Of a DNA stretch of 6,469 nt, positions 1 through 6,272 are shown piece after piece. Origin of the DNA: Acidobacteriota bacterium (GTDB lineage Bacteria > Acidobacteriota > Thermoanaerobaculia > Thermoanaerobaculales > Thermoanaerobaculaceae). The number at the start of each line of letters is the position of its first letter. The stretch's first letter is position 1. The stretch is taken from NCBI GenBank assembly GCA_021782525.1, contig JAJXUY010000092.1:1-6469 (forward strand). The letters run 5' to 3'. Position numbers and translations under genes: made by a program. A model generated the notes under the pieces. The model made no database searches. It was not told where the DNA came from and saw only the letters and a program-made list of their open reading frames with translations.

Positions 1-1345
1 GGCACTCCTGGCGGTATCGCTTGACGCGATAGCGGACCTGGTCCCGGGTCACGCCGAGCAGGCGCGCCGCCTCGGACTGGTTGCCGTGCGCCGCCCGCAT
101 CGCCCGCCACACCATGACGAACTCGACTTCGTCGAGAGGCACGATCCCGTCGCCCAGCCGCCGCTCCCCGACCGGCGCCTGGCCGCCGCCGAGGGCGAGG
201 TCGCACCCCCGCACGACACCGCCCGGCTCCATGATGACGACCCTCTCCATCAGGTTGCGCAGCTCGCGCACGTTCCCTGGCCAGGGGTGGGCGAGCAGCC
301 GCTGCTGGAGGTCGGGGGAAAATCCGGTGAACGCCTTGCCGCACAGCGCTCCGAACCGGCGCACGAAGTGCAGACCGAGCGGAAGGATGTCCTCGCGCCG
401 CTCCCGCAACGGCGGCACGGTGATCGGGAAGACGTTGAGGCGGAAGAAGAGGTCTTGGCGGAAGCTGCCCTCGGCGACGCGCTCGCCCAGGCTGCGGTTG
501 GTCAGCGCCAGCACCCGCACGTTCACCAGGATCTCTCGCACCCCTCCGATCCGGCGCAGGACCCGCTCCTCGAGGAAGCGCAGTAGCTTCGCCTGCAGCG
601 CGAGCGGAAGCTCGCCGATCTCGTCCAGCACGACGGTGCCGCCCTCGGCCAGTTCGAACAGGCCCCGGCGCACCGCCTTGGCGTCCGTGAACGCGCCCTT
701 CTCGTGGCCGAACAGCTCGCTCTCGACCAACGTCTCGGGCAGAGCGGCGCAGTTGAGCGCTTGCAGCGGCGCCGCGGCGCGCGGCGAGATGGCGTGGAGG
801 ACGCGCGCCACCACCTCCTTGCCGACGCCGGTCTCGCCCTGGATGAGCACCGTTGTCGCCGCCGACGCCGCCACCGAGGTGGTAAGGTGCAGCACCTCCT
901 TCATGGCCGACGACTCGGCCACGAGGTTGACGCGCGCCTGCGTCTCTCGCGCCCGCCGCGCTCCCTCTGCCTCCAACCCCTCGCGGCGCCGCACCAGCGC
1001 CTGGTCGACCAGCGCCAGCAGGTTATCCTGGTCGACCGGCTTGGAAAGAAAGTCGAACGCCCCGAGCTTCATGGCGTGGACGGCGTCCTCGATCCGGCCG
1101 GATGCGGTCATCACGACGACGACGCTGTCGGCGAACGCCTCGCGGTGGGCGGCGAGGAACTCCAGGCCGTTGCCGTCGGGAAGCCCGACGTCAAGCAGCA
1201 CGACCTCCGGGCGATGCTGGCCGAGGTGCACCTCGGCCTCGTGCAGGCTGCCCGCCTCGTGCACCACGTGCCCATGGCGTTCCAGGAGCTGGCGCAGCGC
1301 CCAGCGCAGCAGGCGCTCATCCTCAATCAGTAGCAGCAGCGCCAT
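1..1345 (-). CDS. Sigma-54-dependent response regulator, NtrC family (3' end off window)
   Basis: Cytoplasmic transcription activator of a two-component system; 448 codons are visible and the last few residues lie beyond the left edge. Residues 1-120 are a receiver domain: acidic pocket E8-D9-E10, phospho-acceptor D52 in LLDVGLPDG, T80 and K102. Residues about 140-375 are the AAA+ sigma-54 interaction domain: Walker A GETGVGKE (170-177), sigma-54-contact loop GAFTDA (217-222), Walker B GGTVVLDEIGE, the arginine-finger region FRQDLFFRLN, and WPGNVREL near sensor II. Residues about 405-448 are a Fis-type helix-turn-helix (NQSEAARLLGVTRDQVRYR). The ATG is preceded by GGGAG with an 8-nt spacer, and the receiver domain starts at once, so the start is firm. 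The gene overlaps the kinase gene by 23 nt, so the two are almost certainly co-transcribed and a cognate pair. The family pumps ATP to open sigma-54 promoters from upstream enhancer sites; a good sigma-54 promoter lies just beyond the kinase gene. Oddity: GAFTDA instead of the usual GAFTGA. Confidence 0.96.
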   Translation of the reverse strand, partial: MALLLLIEDERLLRWALRQLLERHGHVVHEAGSLHEAEVHLGQHRPEVVLLDVGLPDGNGLEFLAAHREAFADSVVVVMTASGRIEDAVHAMKLGAFDFLSKPVDQDNLLALVDQALVRRREGLEAEGARRARETQARVNLVAESSAMKEVLHLTTSVAASAATTVLIQGETGVGKEVVARVLHAISPRAAAPLQALNCAALPETLVESELFGHEKGAFTDAKAVRRGLFELAEGGTVVLDEIGELPLALQAKLLRFLEERVLRRIGGVREILVNVRVLALTNRSLGERVAEGSFRQDLFFRLNVFPITVPPLRERREDILPLGLHFVRRFGALCGKAFTGFSPDLQQRLLAHPWPGNVRELRNLMERVVIMEPGGVVRGCDLALGGGQAPVGERRLGDGIVPLDEVEFVMVWRAMRAAHGNQSEAARLLGVTRDQVRYRVKRYRQEC

Positions 1346-2867
1346 CGCGCCCACTCCCGGCGCCCGCGGCCGCAGGCAACAGCACGACGATTCGCGTCCC
1401 CTTCCCCAGTTGCGACTCCACGGTAATCGTGCCGCCGTGCTGCTGCACGATCTCCCGGCAGATGGCGAGTCCGAGGCCGGTCCCCTCCTCCTTGGTGGTG
1501 AAGAACGGGTCGAACACGCGATCCAGGTTGTCCGGGGCGATCCCCTTCCCAGAGTCGGAGACCACGAGCACGACGCCGTCGTGGTGAGGGAACGGCGCCA
1601 GGAGCACGGTCACCGTCCCGCCCCGCCCGGTCGCTTGCAGGCTGTTGTTCAGCAGGTTGATCAGCAGCTGTTTCATCAGGTCGGGGTCCAGGTGAAGCAC
1701 CGGGATCGCGCCTTCCACCTCGACCTTGAACGTGACCATCTGGCGGCGCAGCCGCGGCTCGAACAGGAGGGCGACATCCTGCGCCACCCGCGTCATCTCG
1801 ACCGCCGTTCGCCGCGGCGGCTGCGGCCGCGCGAGGCGAAGAAGACTGTCGACCGTGGCGACCGCGCGGCGCAGCTCCGCCAGCATCTCGTTGTACAGCT
1901 CGGGCGGCGGCGGCCCGCCGGCCGAACCGGCGCTGCGCAAGACCTCGAGGGCGCCGATAACCCCCGCAACGGGGTTCTTGATCTCATGGGTGAGACCCGC
2001 CGCCACCTCGCCGAGGGCGGCGAGCCGTTCGGCTCGGGTCATCTGGCGGTTGATGTCCTGCTCGCGCGCGCGCTGCCGTTCGACCATCCCCCACAGCACG
2101 CGATCGAGCCGCGTGGCGATCGCGTCCGGGTCCTGCGCCTGCGGCGACGACTCGGGCGCACCGGTCGCTTGCAGCGCTCGCTCGATGCGCGTCAGCGGGC
2201 GCCCGACGACCAACACCTTCACCCGCAGCATGACGGCCAGGAGCAGAACCCACGCAGCAGCGATGATGGCAAGGTTGAGACGCACCCGCGCCTTGGCGGC
2301 GGCCACCGAAGGCCCGATGTCCACCCCAAGCTCGATTGCGCCCAGTGGGGAAGGTTCCCCTCGGTGGCAGCCCTGGCACGCCGCGTCGTTGCCCAACACC
2401 CGCACGCCGTAGAGCTGATAGCCGTTGGTCCGGTGCACGAACCATTCGGTGTGCGCCCTGGGGTTCGCCAGCGCCTGGCGCACCTCCCTCACATCTTCGC
2501 TGGACGGGAACTTTGTGGTGCTTGTCAACGGACTCGCACTGGCGTTGTAGACCTCGAGCTTGACGAGGTGCCGGTTCCGGCCCTTTTCCTGCAGCATCTG
2601 GCGCAGCTGTGGCCCAGCGTGCGCCGCCATCAACTCGCGAAAGTTGAGTTCAACCTGGTCCAGCAGGGCGGTGGCGCCGAACCGGTGCGTCGCGAGGATG
2701 CCGTCGACGGCCAGGTGATACACCAAGAGGTAGAGCGCCGTGAACACGGCGAGGTGGATCGCGATCACCGGGATCAGCGTGCGGATCCGCCAGTCCCGAC
2801 GAAGATCGCTCGCTCTTCGTAGCACCCTTCCCCCTCGTCCGCACCCGCTCCAAGGCGGGGGCGGCAT
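1323..2867 (-). CDS. Membrane sensor histidine kinase with periplasmic c-type heme motif
   Basis: Inner-membrane histidine kinase, 514 residues from the ATG. Transmembrane segment 1 is about 30-50 and segment 2 about 197-218, leaving a periplasmic sensor region of about 145 residues. That region contains CQGCH (164-168) followed by LGAIELGVDIG, the layout seen in sensor kinases and chemoreceptors that bind heme covalently. A weak HAMP-like linker (about 219-268) leads to HisKA with phospho-acceptor H294 in THEIKNP, then HATPase_c: N box NLLNNSLQATG (404-414), G1 DSGKGI (437-442), F box FDPFFTTK, and G2 GTGLGLAI (462-469). No receiver domain is fused. The gene overlaps the downstream response regulator, its likely partner, and is divergent from the cytochrome operon. 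Redox, gas or heme-ligand sensing is inferred; the actual signal is unknown. The start is uncertain: the ATG gives an odd N-terminus (MPPPPWSGCG), and an in-frame GTG at 2825 with a G-rich ribosome site just upstream would give a 500-residue protein with a cleaner start. Confidence 0.95.
   Translation of the reverse strand: MPPPPWSGCGRGGRVLRRASDLRRDWRIRTLIPVIAIHLAVFTALYLLVYHLAVDGILATHRFGATALLDQVELNFRELMAAHAGPQLRQMLQEKGRNRHLVKLEVYNASASPLTSTTKFPSSEDVREVRQALANPRAHTEWFVHRTNGYQLYGVRVLGNDAACQGCHRGEPSPLGAIELGVDIGPSVAAAKARVRLNLAIIAAAWVLLLAVMLRVKVLVVGRPLTRIERALQATGAPESSPQAQDPDAIATRLDRVLWGMVERQRAREQDINRQMTRAERLAALGEVAAGLTHEIKNPVAGVIGALEVLRSAGSAGGPPPPELYNEMLAELRRAVATVDSLLRLARPQPPRRTAVEMTRVAQDVALLFEPRLRRQMVTFKVEVEGAIPVLHLDPDLMKQLLINLLNNSLQATGRGGTVTVLLAPFPHHDGVVLVVSDSGKGIAPDNLDRVFDPFFTTKEEGTGLGLAICREIVQQHGGTITVESQLGKGTRIVVLLPAAAGAGSGRDGAAATD
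1354..1358 (-). promoter_or_regulatory. Ribosome binding site of the response regulator
   Basis: GGGAG on the minus strand lies 8 nt before the ATG at 1345. It sits inside the kinase coding sequence and fixes the regulator start, which precedes the kinase stop. Confidence 0.7.
2364..2378 (-). other. CXXCH heme-attachment motif in the kinase sensor domain
   Basis: These five codons read CQGCH, residues 164-168 of the kinase, between its two membrane helices and therefore on the periplasmic side, where cytochrome c maturation enzymes act. It is the only CXXCH in the protein. Covalent heme binding is inferred from the motif, its compartment and the match to known heme-bearing sensors. Confidence 0.8.
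2799..2820. repeat. 22-bp inverted repeat, candidate enhancer site for the regulator
   Basis: ACGAAGA and TCTTCGT are perfect 7-bp inverted arms separated by 8 bp. The centre is near 2809.5, about 110 bp upstream of the start predicted from the sigma-54 promoter. NtrC-family activators usually bind dyads 80-150 bp upstream. It lies within the first codons of the kinase gene. A weaker dyad with the same 8-bp spacing (GGATC/GATCC, 2771-2788) sits about 30 bp further away, but its arms differ. A role is inferred; a 7-bp dyad can arise by chance. Confidence 0.4.
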
Positions 2868-2869
2868 GA

Positions 2870-2875
2870 AGTATA
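2870..2875 (-). promoter_or_regulatory. Possible -10 element for the kinase-regulator operon
   Basis: TATACT on the minus strand resembles a sigma-70 -10 box. No good -35 is found at 16-18 bp. Transcription would begin at about 2863, just inside the ATG at 2867, which would fit translation from the GTG at 2825. Weak evidence. Confidence 0.25.
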
Positions 2876-2892
2876 CCGCCTTGACAATCAGG

Positions 2893-2908
2893 TGGCACTA
2901 ATCTTGCT
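2893..2908 (+). promoter_or_regulatory. Sigma-54 (RpoN) -24/-12 promoter of the cytochrome operon
   Basis: TGGCAC, five bases, then TTGCT matches the RpoN consensus TGGCAC-N5-TTGCW. The invariant GG (2894-2895) and GC (2906-2907) are 10 bp apart as required. Transcription should begin near 2919, giving a leader of about 19 nt before the GTG at 2938. The promoter points into the secreted-protein and cytochrome genes and lies upstream of, and divergent from, a gene pair encoding a sigma-54 activator. Both strand and position agree with control by that activator. Confidence 0.85.
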
Positions 2909-2920
2909 CTATCACACGAC

Positions 2921-2926
2921 GAGGTG
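2921..2926 (+). promoter_or_regulatory. Ribosome binding site for the GTG start at 2938
   Basis: GAGGTG lies 11 nt before the GTG. The spacing is slightly long, but this is the only purine-rich site between the predicted transcription start and the signal peptide. An in-frame TAA at 2899 excludes starts further upstream. Confidence 0.5.
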
Positions 2927-2937
2927 CTGGTCGCCTA

Positions 2938-5220
2938 GTGACTTGGGGAATTTCGCGCGTTCGCTGGCCTCGAGCTGGGAGATTTCTCCCATTCTGGTTG
3001 TGTGCCATCACCATCCCGGTGGTCGCCGCCGCCAACGTCGCCCCTGTGATCGACAGCTTCACCGCCGCCCCGGCGGCCGCCCAGCCCGGTCAGGTGGTTG
3101 TCCTCACGGTCCAGGCGCACGACCCCGACTGCGCTGCAACGTGCACCTCGGGGTGCGGCGCTCTGATCCGTCCCGACTTGCTGGCGTGGAGCGACAACTC
3201 GGGCCGGACGGCCGGCACCGCGTTCTCGAACCAGGTGGCGGACCCCGCAGGTTCACCGTGGCACGCCGCGGTGAACTGGACGGCACCCGCCTCCGAGGGG
3301 ACGTACTTGGTCACCGTGGCGATCGCCGACAACGGCTCGATGATGTGCGGCGGCCGCCAGACCGCCACTGCGAGCTTCAGCATCGTTGTGTCGCTGGTCC
3401 CCAATCAACCGCCCACGATCACCGCTCTCACCGCCGCCGCTGCCGCGCTCTTTCCCGGCGCCACAACGACACTCGCCGCCACCGCGTCGGACCCCGATGG
3501 GGACGCCATCACCTACTCGTGGTCAGCCACCGCCGGCGCCGTAGCGCCGGACGCTCCGGGCCACGCAACCTTCCAGGCGCCGGCCGTACCGGCCGCGGTG
3601 GACGTCACCTGCACGGTGACCGACAGCAAGGGCGCATCGTCCTCCCGCACGCTCACCCTGGCCGTCACCGAGGCGCTCCCCGAATCGACCATCACTGCCG
3701 GCCTGCGAGCGCCACAGCGGCTGGCCGCCAACTCCGTGGGCGAGCTGTTCGTCGTGGATCGCTCCCTCGGCGGGGTTGCAGCCGTCGGATTGTTCGCGGG
3801 CGGGATGAGCACCCTCTGGCCGTACCCGGACGCGCGCGGTGTCGCGGTGGACGGGAATGACCACGTCGTCGTCGCCGGCGACGGTGGCGCGGCCGTCTAC
3901 GACCGCGGCGGCGCCCTGGTTCGCCAGCTCAACCCCGGATTGCCACTCGGCGCTGCGACCGACGTGGCCGTCGATCCGCTGCGCCGGCGGACCGCGGTCC
4001 TCTACGGCGGCGCAGGACGGATCGTGGAGTTCGACGACACCGGCGCCCCAGTCCTCACGTTCGGCAGCAACGGCGACGGTGCCGGACAGCTTCGCGGAGC
4101 CAACGCCGTCGGCGTCAACGGCAGCGGTGACGTGGTCATCGGCGATGGCGACCACTTCCAGGCGCAGCTCTTCTCGCCTGACGGCGCGTTCGTGCGCTCC
4201 CTCGGCCGCTTCGGCAGCGCTCCCGGAACTCTCACCCAGCTTGGCGGCGTCGCCACGCTGGCCGACGGCACCGTTCTTGTCACCGACCCGTTCCAGAGCC
4301 GGGTTACCGCGTTCAACGTCGATGGAAGCGTGCGCGAAACGTTCGGTTCGTACGGGAGCGGCGCCGGCGCGCTCAAGACGCCGACCGGAATCGCCACGAC
4401 CGGGGCGTTCGGGCGACTGGTGGTTGCCTCGACCAACGGCGCCAGCCTGCAGGTGTTCCGCCTCGCGGGTGTGAACACGGTCGGGCCGCGCATCGCCCTC
4501 TCCACGAGCCTGCTGGCGTTCGGAGCGCAGCCGGTCGGTACGCTCGGTAGCGGGCTCTCGGTGATCCTCACCAACGCCGGAAGTGGAGCCCTGGACCTTT
4601 CCGGCGTCAGCGCCGTCGGCGACTTCGCCGTCGTGGCCAACGCGTGCGGTGCGTCGGTCGCGCCGGGGGCCAGCTGCGTCATCACCGCTGCGTTTTCACC
4701 ACAGGCGGCTGGCCTGCGCCAGGGGACGCTCTCGCTCGCCAGCGACGCCCCCGGCAGCCCACACCGCGTCATCATGACCGGAACGGGGATCGTCGCCGTC
4801 GCGCCGGCCCTCACGTTCTCGCCCGTTGCCGTGGACTTCGGGGCGGTGTCGCTCGGACAATCCAGCGGAGCGCATCGGATCACCCTGAACAACACGGGCA
4901 GTGGTGGAGTGGGGGTTGGGGCGGTCACACTTTCGGGTGCCGCAGCGGCCGACTTCGCGGTGTCCGCCGACACGTGCTCCTCGTCGTGGCTCGCACCAGG
5001 CGCGACCTGCTCCTTCCAAGTGATCTTCACCCCCGCGGCGACGGGCACACGCAGTGCCCAGGTCACCGTCACAGAGGCGCCCGGGCTCGTGCAGCTCCTC
5101 GGGGTGGGCACGGCGGCCGGCGCCGCACCGATCCCCGCGCTTTCCGGGTGGGCGCTCATGGTCCTGGCCCTCGCGCTCGCCGCCGTCGGCGCCCTCGGCC
5201 TGATCCGGAGGGCGGTATGA
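2938..5220 (+). CDS. Secreted NHL-propeller/choice-of-anchor-D protein with IPTL-CTERM-like tail
   Basis: Exported 760-residue protein of unknown function. Residues 1-32 form a signal peptide (basic start, hydrophobic FLPFWLCAITIPVV, AAA cleavage site). About 33-152 is an Ig-like domain with four cysteines (65, 69, 73, 137), and about 157-244 a PKD-like domain with SDPDGD and YSWSA. About 252-510 is an NHL-type beta-propeller whose blades carry repeats such as GVAVDGNDHVVVAG and GVATLADGTVLVTD. About 518-617 and 624-724 are two choice-of-anchor-D domains, each with a cysteine pair (570/580, 680/691). The tail, 732-760, has IPALSGW, a hydrophobic helix and RR, matching the IPTL-CTERM sorting signal handled by exosortase-type enzymes (XrtH) in other bacteria; no exosortase gene is in this window. 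GTG is chosen because it gives an intact signal peptide. The stop overlaps the cytochrome start (ATGA). A scaffold or surface partner for the cytochrome is inferred. Catalytic activity is not evident. Confidence 0.93.
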   Translation: MTWGISRVRWPRAGRFLPFWLCAITIPVVAAANVAPVIDSFTAAPAAAQPGQVVVLTVQAHDPDCAATCTSGCGALIRPDLLAWSDNSGRTAGTAFSNQVADPAGSPWHAAVNWTAPASEGTYLVTVAIADNGSMMCGGRQTATASFSIVVSLVPNQPPTITALTAAAAALFPGATTTLAATASDPDGDAITYSWSATAGAVAPDAPGHATFQAPAVPAAVDVTCTVTDSKGASSSRTLTLAVTEALPESTITAGLRAPQRLAANSVGELFVVDRSLGGVAAVGLFAGGMSTLWPYPDARGVAVDGNDHVVVAGDGGAAVYDRGGALVRQLNPGLPLGAATDVAVDPLRRRTAVLYGGAGRIVEFDDTGAPVLTFGSNGDGAGQLRGANAVGVNGSGDVVIGDGDHFQAQLFSPDGAFVRSLGRFGSAPGTLTQLGGVATLADGTVLVTDPFQSRVTAFNVDGSVRETFGSYGSGAGALKTPTGIATTGAFGRLVVASTNGASLQVFRLAGVNTVGPRIALSTSLLAFGAQPVGTLGSGLSVILTNAGSGALDLSGVSAVGDFAVVANACGASVAPGASCVITAAFSPQAAGLRQGTLSLASDAPGSPHRVIMTGTGIVAVAPALTFSPVAVDFGAVSLGQSSGAHRITLNNTGSGGVGVGAVTLSGAAAADFAVSADTCSSSWLAPGATCSFQVIFTPAATGTRSAQVTVTEAPGLVQLLGVGTAAGAAPIPALSGWALMVLALALAAVGALGLIRRAV
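5207..5212 (+). promoter_or_regulatory. Ribosome binding site of the cytochrome gene
   Basis: GGAGGG lies 4 nt before the ATG at 5217, inside the last codons of the preceding gene. With the signal peptide that follows, it selects this ATG over the open frame that continues upstream to 4644. Confidence 0.7.
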
Positions 5221-6272
5221 CGAGGCCTCCGATTGGGCTGGCGCTCGCTGCCGCCACCGCGCTGCTCGGCGCCGTCGCACTGGCCTCCGACCCGCCGCAC
5301 TGGACCGGCCCACAGGTGGTCATCACCTGCGGCGACGCGGTCAACCCCGGCTGTCACCTCCCCCACACGTCGCTAGGGGCCAACCTGACCAACCTGGCCG
5401 GCAACGCCAACCTGTGCCAGTCGTGTCACAACGGGACGGGCTCTGCCAGTGACCTCGCGATCAACTCGGCCGACAAGGCGGACCTGGCCCTCGGAAACGG
5501 ATTGCACCACGCCTGGGACGTGGCGGCGGCCAACGGCGCCGCTGGCGCCTCCGCCCCAAGCAACCCGGCGATGGCCGCGCGCCTCAACAGCGGCCAGATT
5601 GTGTGCTCAACCTGTCACAATCAGCACGCGGCCACGGCCGCAACCGGCGGCACGGCGCGGATCGCCCCGGCCAAGCTCCTCACGGCGCTCGGGAGCACGG
5701 GCGTGGTCACTTCAGGCGGAACCTTTACGGGGGCGAGCGGCGCATGGTACCTGCTCGAGATCCAGACAGCCGGTGCCATCGGGACCGCCACCTTCCGCTG
5801 GTCCAAGGACAACGGAGCGTCGTGGATGGGAAGTAACCTTGCGATAGGCAGCAACGTGGCGCTGGACAGCGGGATCGTCTTGGCGTTTGGCAGCGGAAAC
5901 TTCGTCAGCGGCGAGCGCTGGGCGTTTTCGGCATCATGGCCCTTCCTGCGCGCGCCCCTCGACTCGGGCGACAACAGCACCGGCGCCAGGTTCTGCCGCG
6001 ACTGCCACGCCGCTTGGACCATGGACCAGGCGCAGGTCCATACCTATACCGGCGGCGCGCTGAGCCACCCCGTGGGTGTGGCGCTGCGCACCAGCGGCCA
6101 CGACTACGATCGCAACGTGCCCCTGGACGCCAACGGCGCCGTCCAGGGGGGTGGAGGGGCCGACACGAACCCGAGCAACGATCTCAGACTCGATGCCACC
6201 AGTCGGGTCCAGTGCTTCACGTGCCACGGCGCCCACTTCGCTCCAGGCAACAGCGCGGCGGTGACGCCATGA
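5217..6272 (+). CDS. Exported multiheme c-type cytochrome with inserted beta module
   Basis: Periplasmic or surface electron carrier, 351 residues. A signal peptide (residues 1-23, ending ALA) precedes four CXXCH heme sites: CQSCH 67-71, CSTCH 130-134, CRDCH 260-264 and CFTCH 333-337. A fifth candidate site is C38-X7-C46-H47 in ITCGDAVNPGCH. Nearby histidines at 50, 98, 99, 137, 275, 284, 295 and 340 could be distal ligands. CSTCHNQH and CFTCHGAH match the paired-CXXCH (cytochrome c3/OmcS-like) style, and the spacer ending GNANLCQSCHN is typical of these proteins. Between hemes two and three, residues about 160-243 form a heme-free beta-rich module (TFRWSKDNGASW, FVSGERWAFSASW) resembling modules of phage and surface structural proteins. 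The ATG overlaps the previous stop and the stop overlaps the next ATG, so translation is probably coupled. Electron transfer is firm for the family; the partner and final acceptor are unknown. Confidence 0.95.
   Translation: MTRPPIGLALAAATALLGAVALASDPPHWTGPQVVITCGDAVNPGCHLPHTSLGANLTNLAGNANLCQSCHNGTGSASDLAINSADKADLALGNGLHHAWDVAAANGAAGASAPSNPAMAARLNSGQIVCSTCHNQHAATAATGGTARIAPAKLLTALGSTGVVTSGGTFTGASGAWYLLEIQTAGAIGTATFRWSKDNGASWMGSNLAIGSNVALDSGIVLAFGSGNFVSGERWAFSASWPFLRAPLDSGDNSTGARFCRDCHAAWTMDQAQVHTYTGGALSHPVGVALRTSGHDYDRNVPLDANGAVQGGGGADTNPSNDLRLDATSRVQCFTCHGAHFAPGNSAAVTP
5328..5357 (+). other. CX7CH atypical heme-site candidate
   Basis: Codons 38-47 of the cytochrome read CGDAVNPGCH. Related paired-CXXCH proteins usually have a normal CXXCH followed closely by a histidine at this point, 20-25 residues before the next heme site. 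Here the first cysteine is displaced by five extra residues. It may be an expanded heme site, a single-cysteine site, or a lost heme. Confidence 0.45.

Noticed and set aside
2781..2790. 10-bp palindrome GCGGATCCGC
   Set aside because: Short GC-rich palindromes are expected by chance here, and it lies in coding sequence. It is mentioned only as part of the weaker dyad.
81..2822. 913-codon open frame on the plus strand
   Set aside because: It is antisense to the kinase and regulator genes, whose domains are unmistakable. Its translation is low-complexity, rich in Arg, Ser and His, with no domain; long antisense frames are common in high-GC DNA.
2881..2886. TTGACA, a consensus sigma-70 -35 box on the plus strand
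   Set aside because: No acceptable -10 is present 16-18 bp downstream (TTGCTC at 17 bp). The same stretch is explained better by the sigma-54 element.
2892..3860. 322-codon plus-strand frame overlapping the start of the secreted protein
   Set aside because: It is an out-of-frame shadow rich in Arg, Gly and His. The frame from 2938 has a signal peptide and coherent domains.
4644..5216. Upstream extension of the cytochrome reading frame
   Set aside because: It overlaps the propeller gene in another frame and encodes Arg/His-rich filler. The ATG at 5217 has a ribosome site and is followed by a signal peptide.
4002..5366. 454-codon open frame on the minus strand
   Set aside because: It is antisense to the propeller protein and spans its junction with the cytochrome. 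The composition is Pro/Ala/Thr-rich with no recognisable motif.
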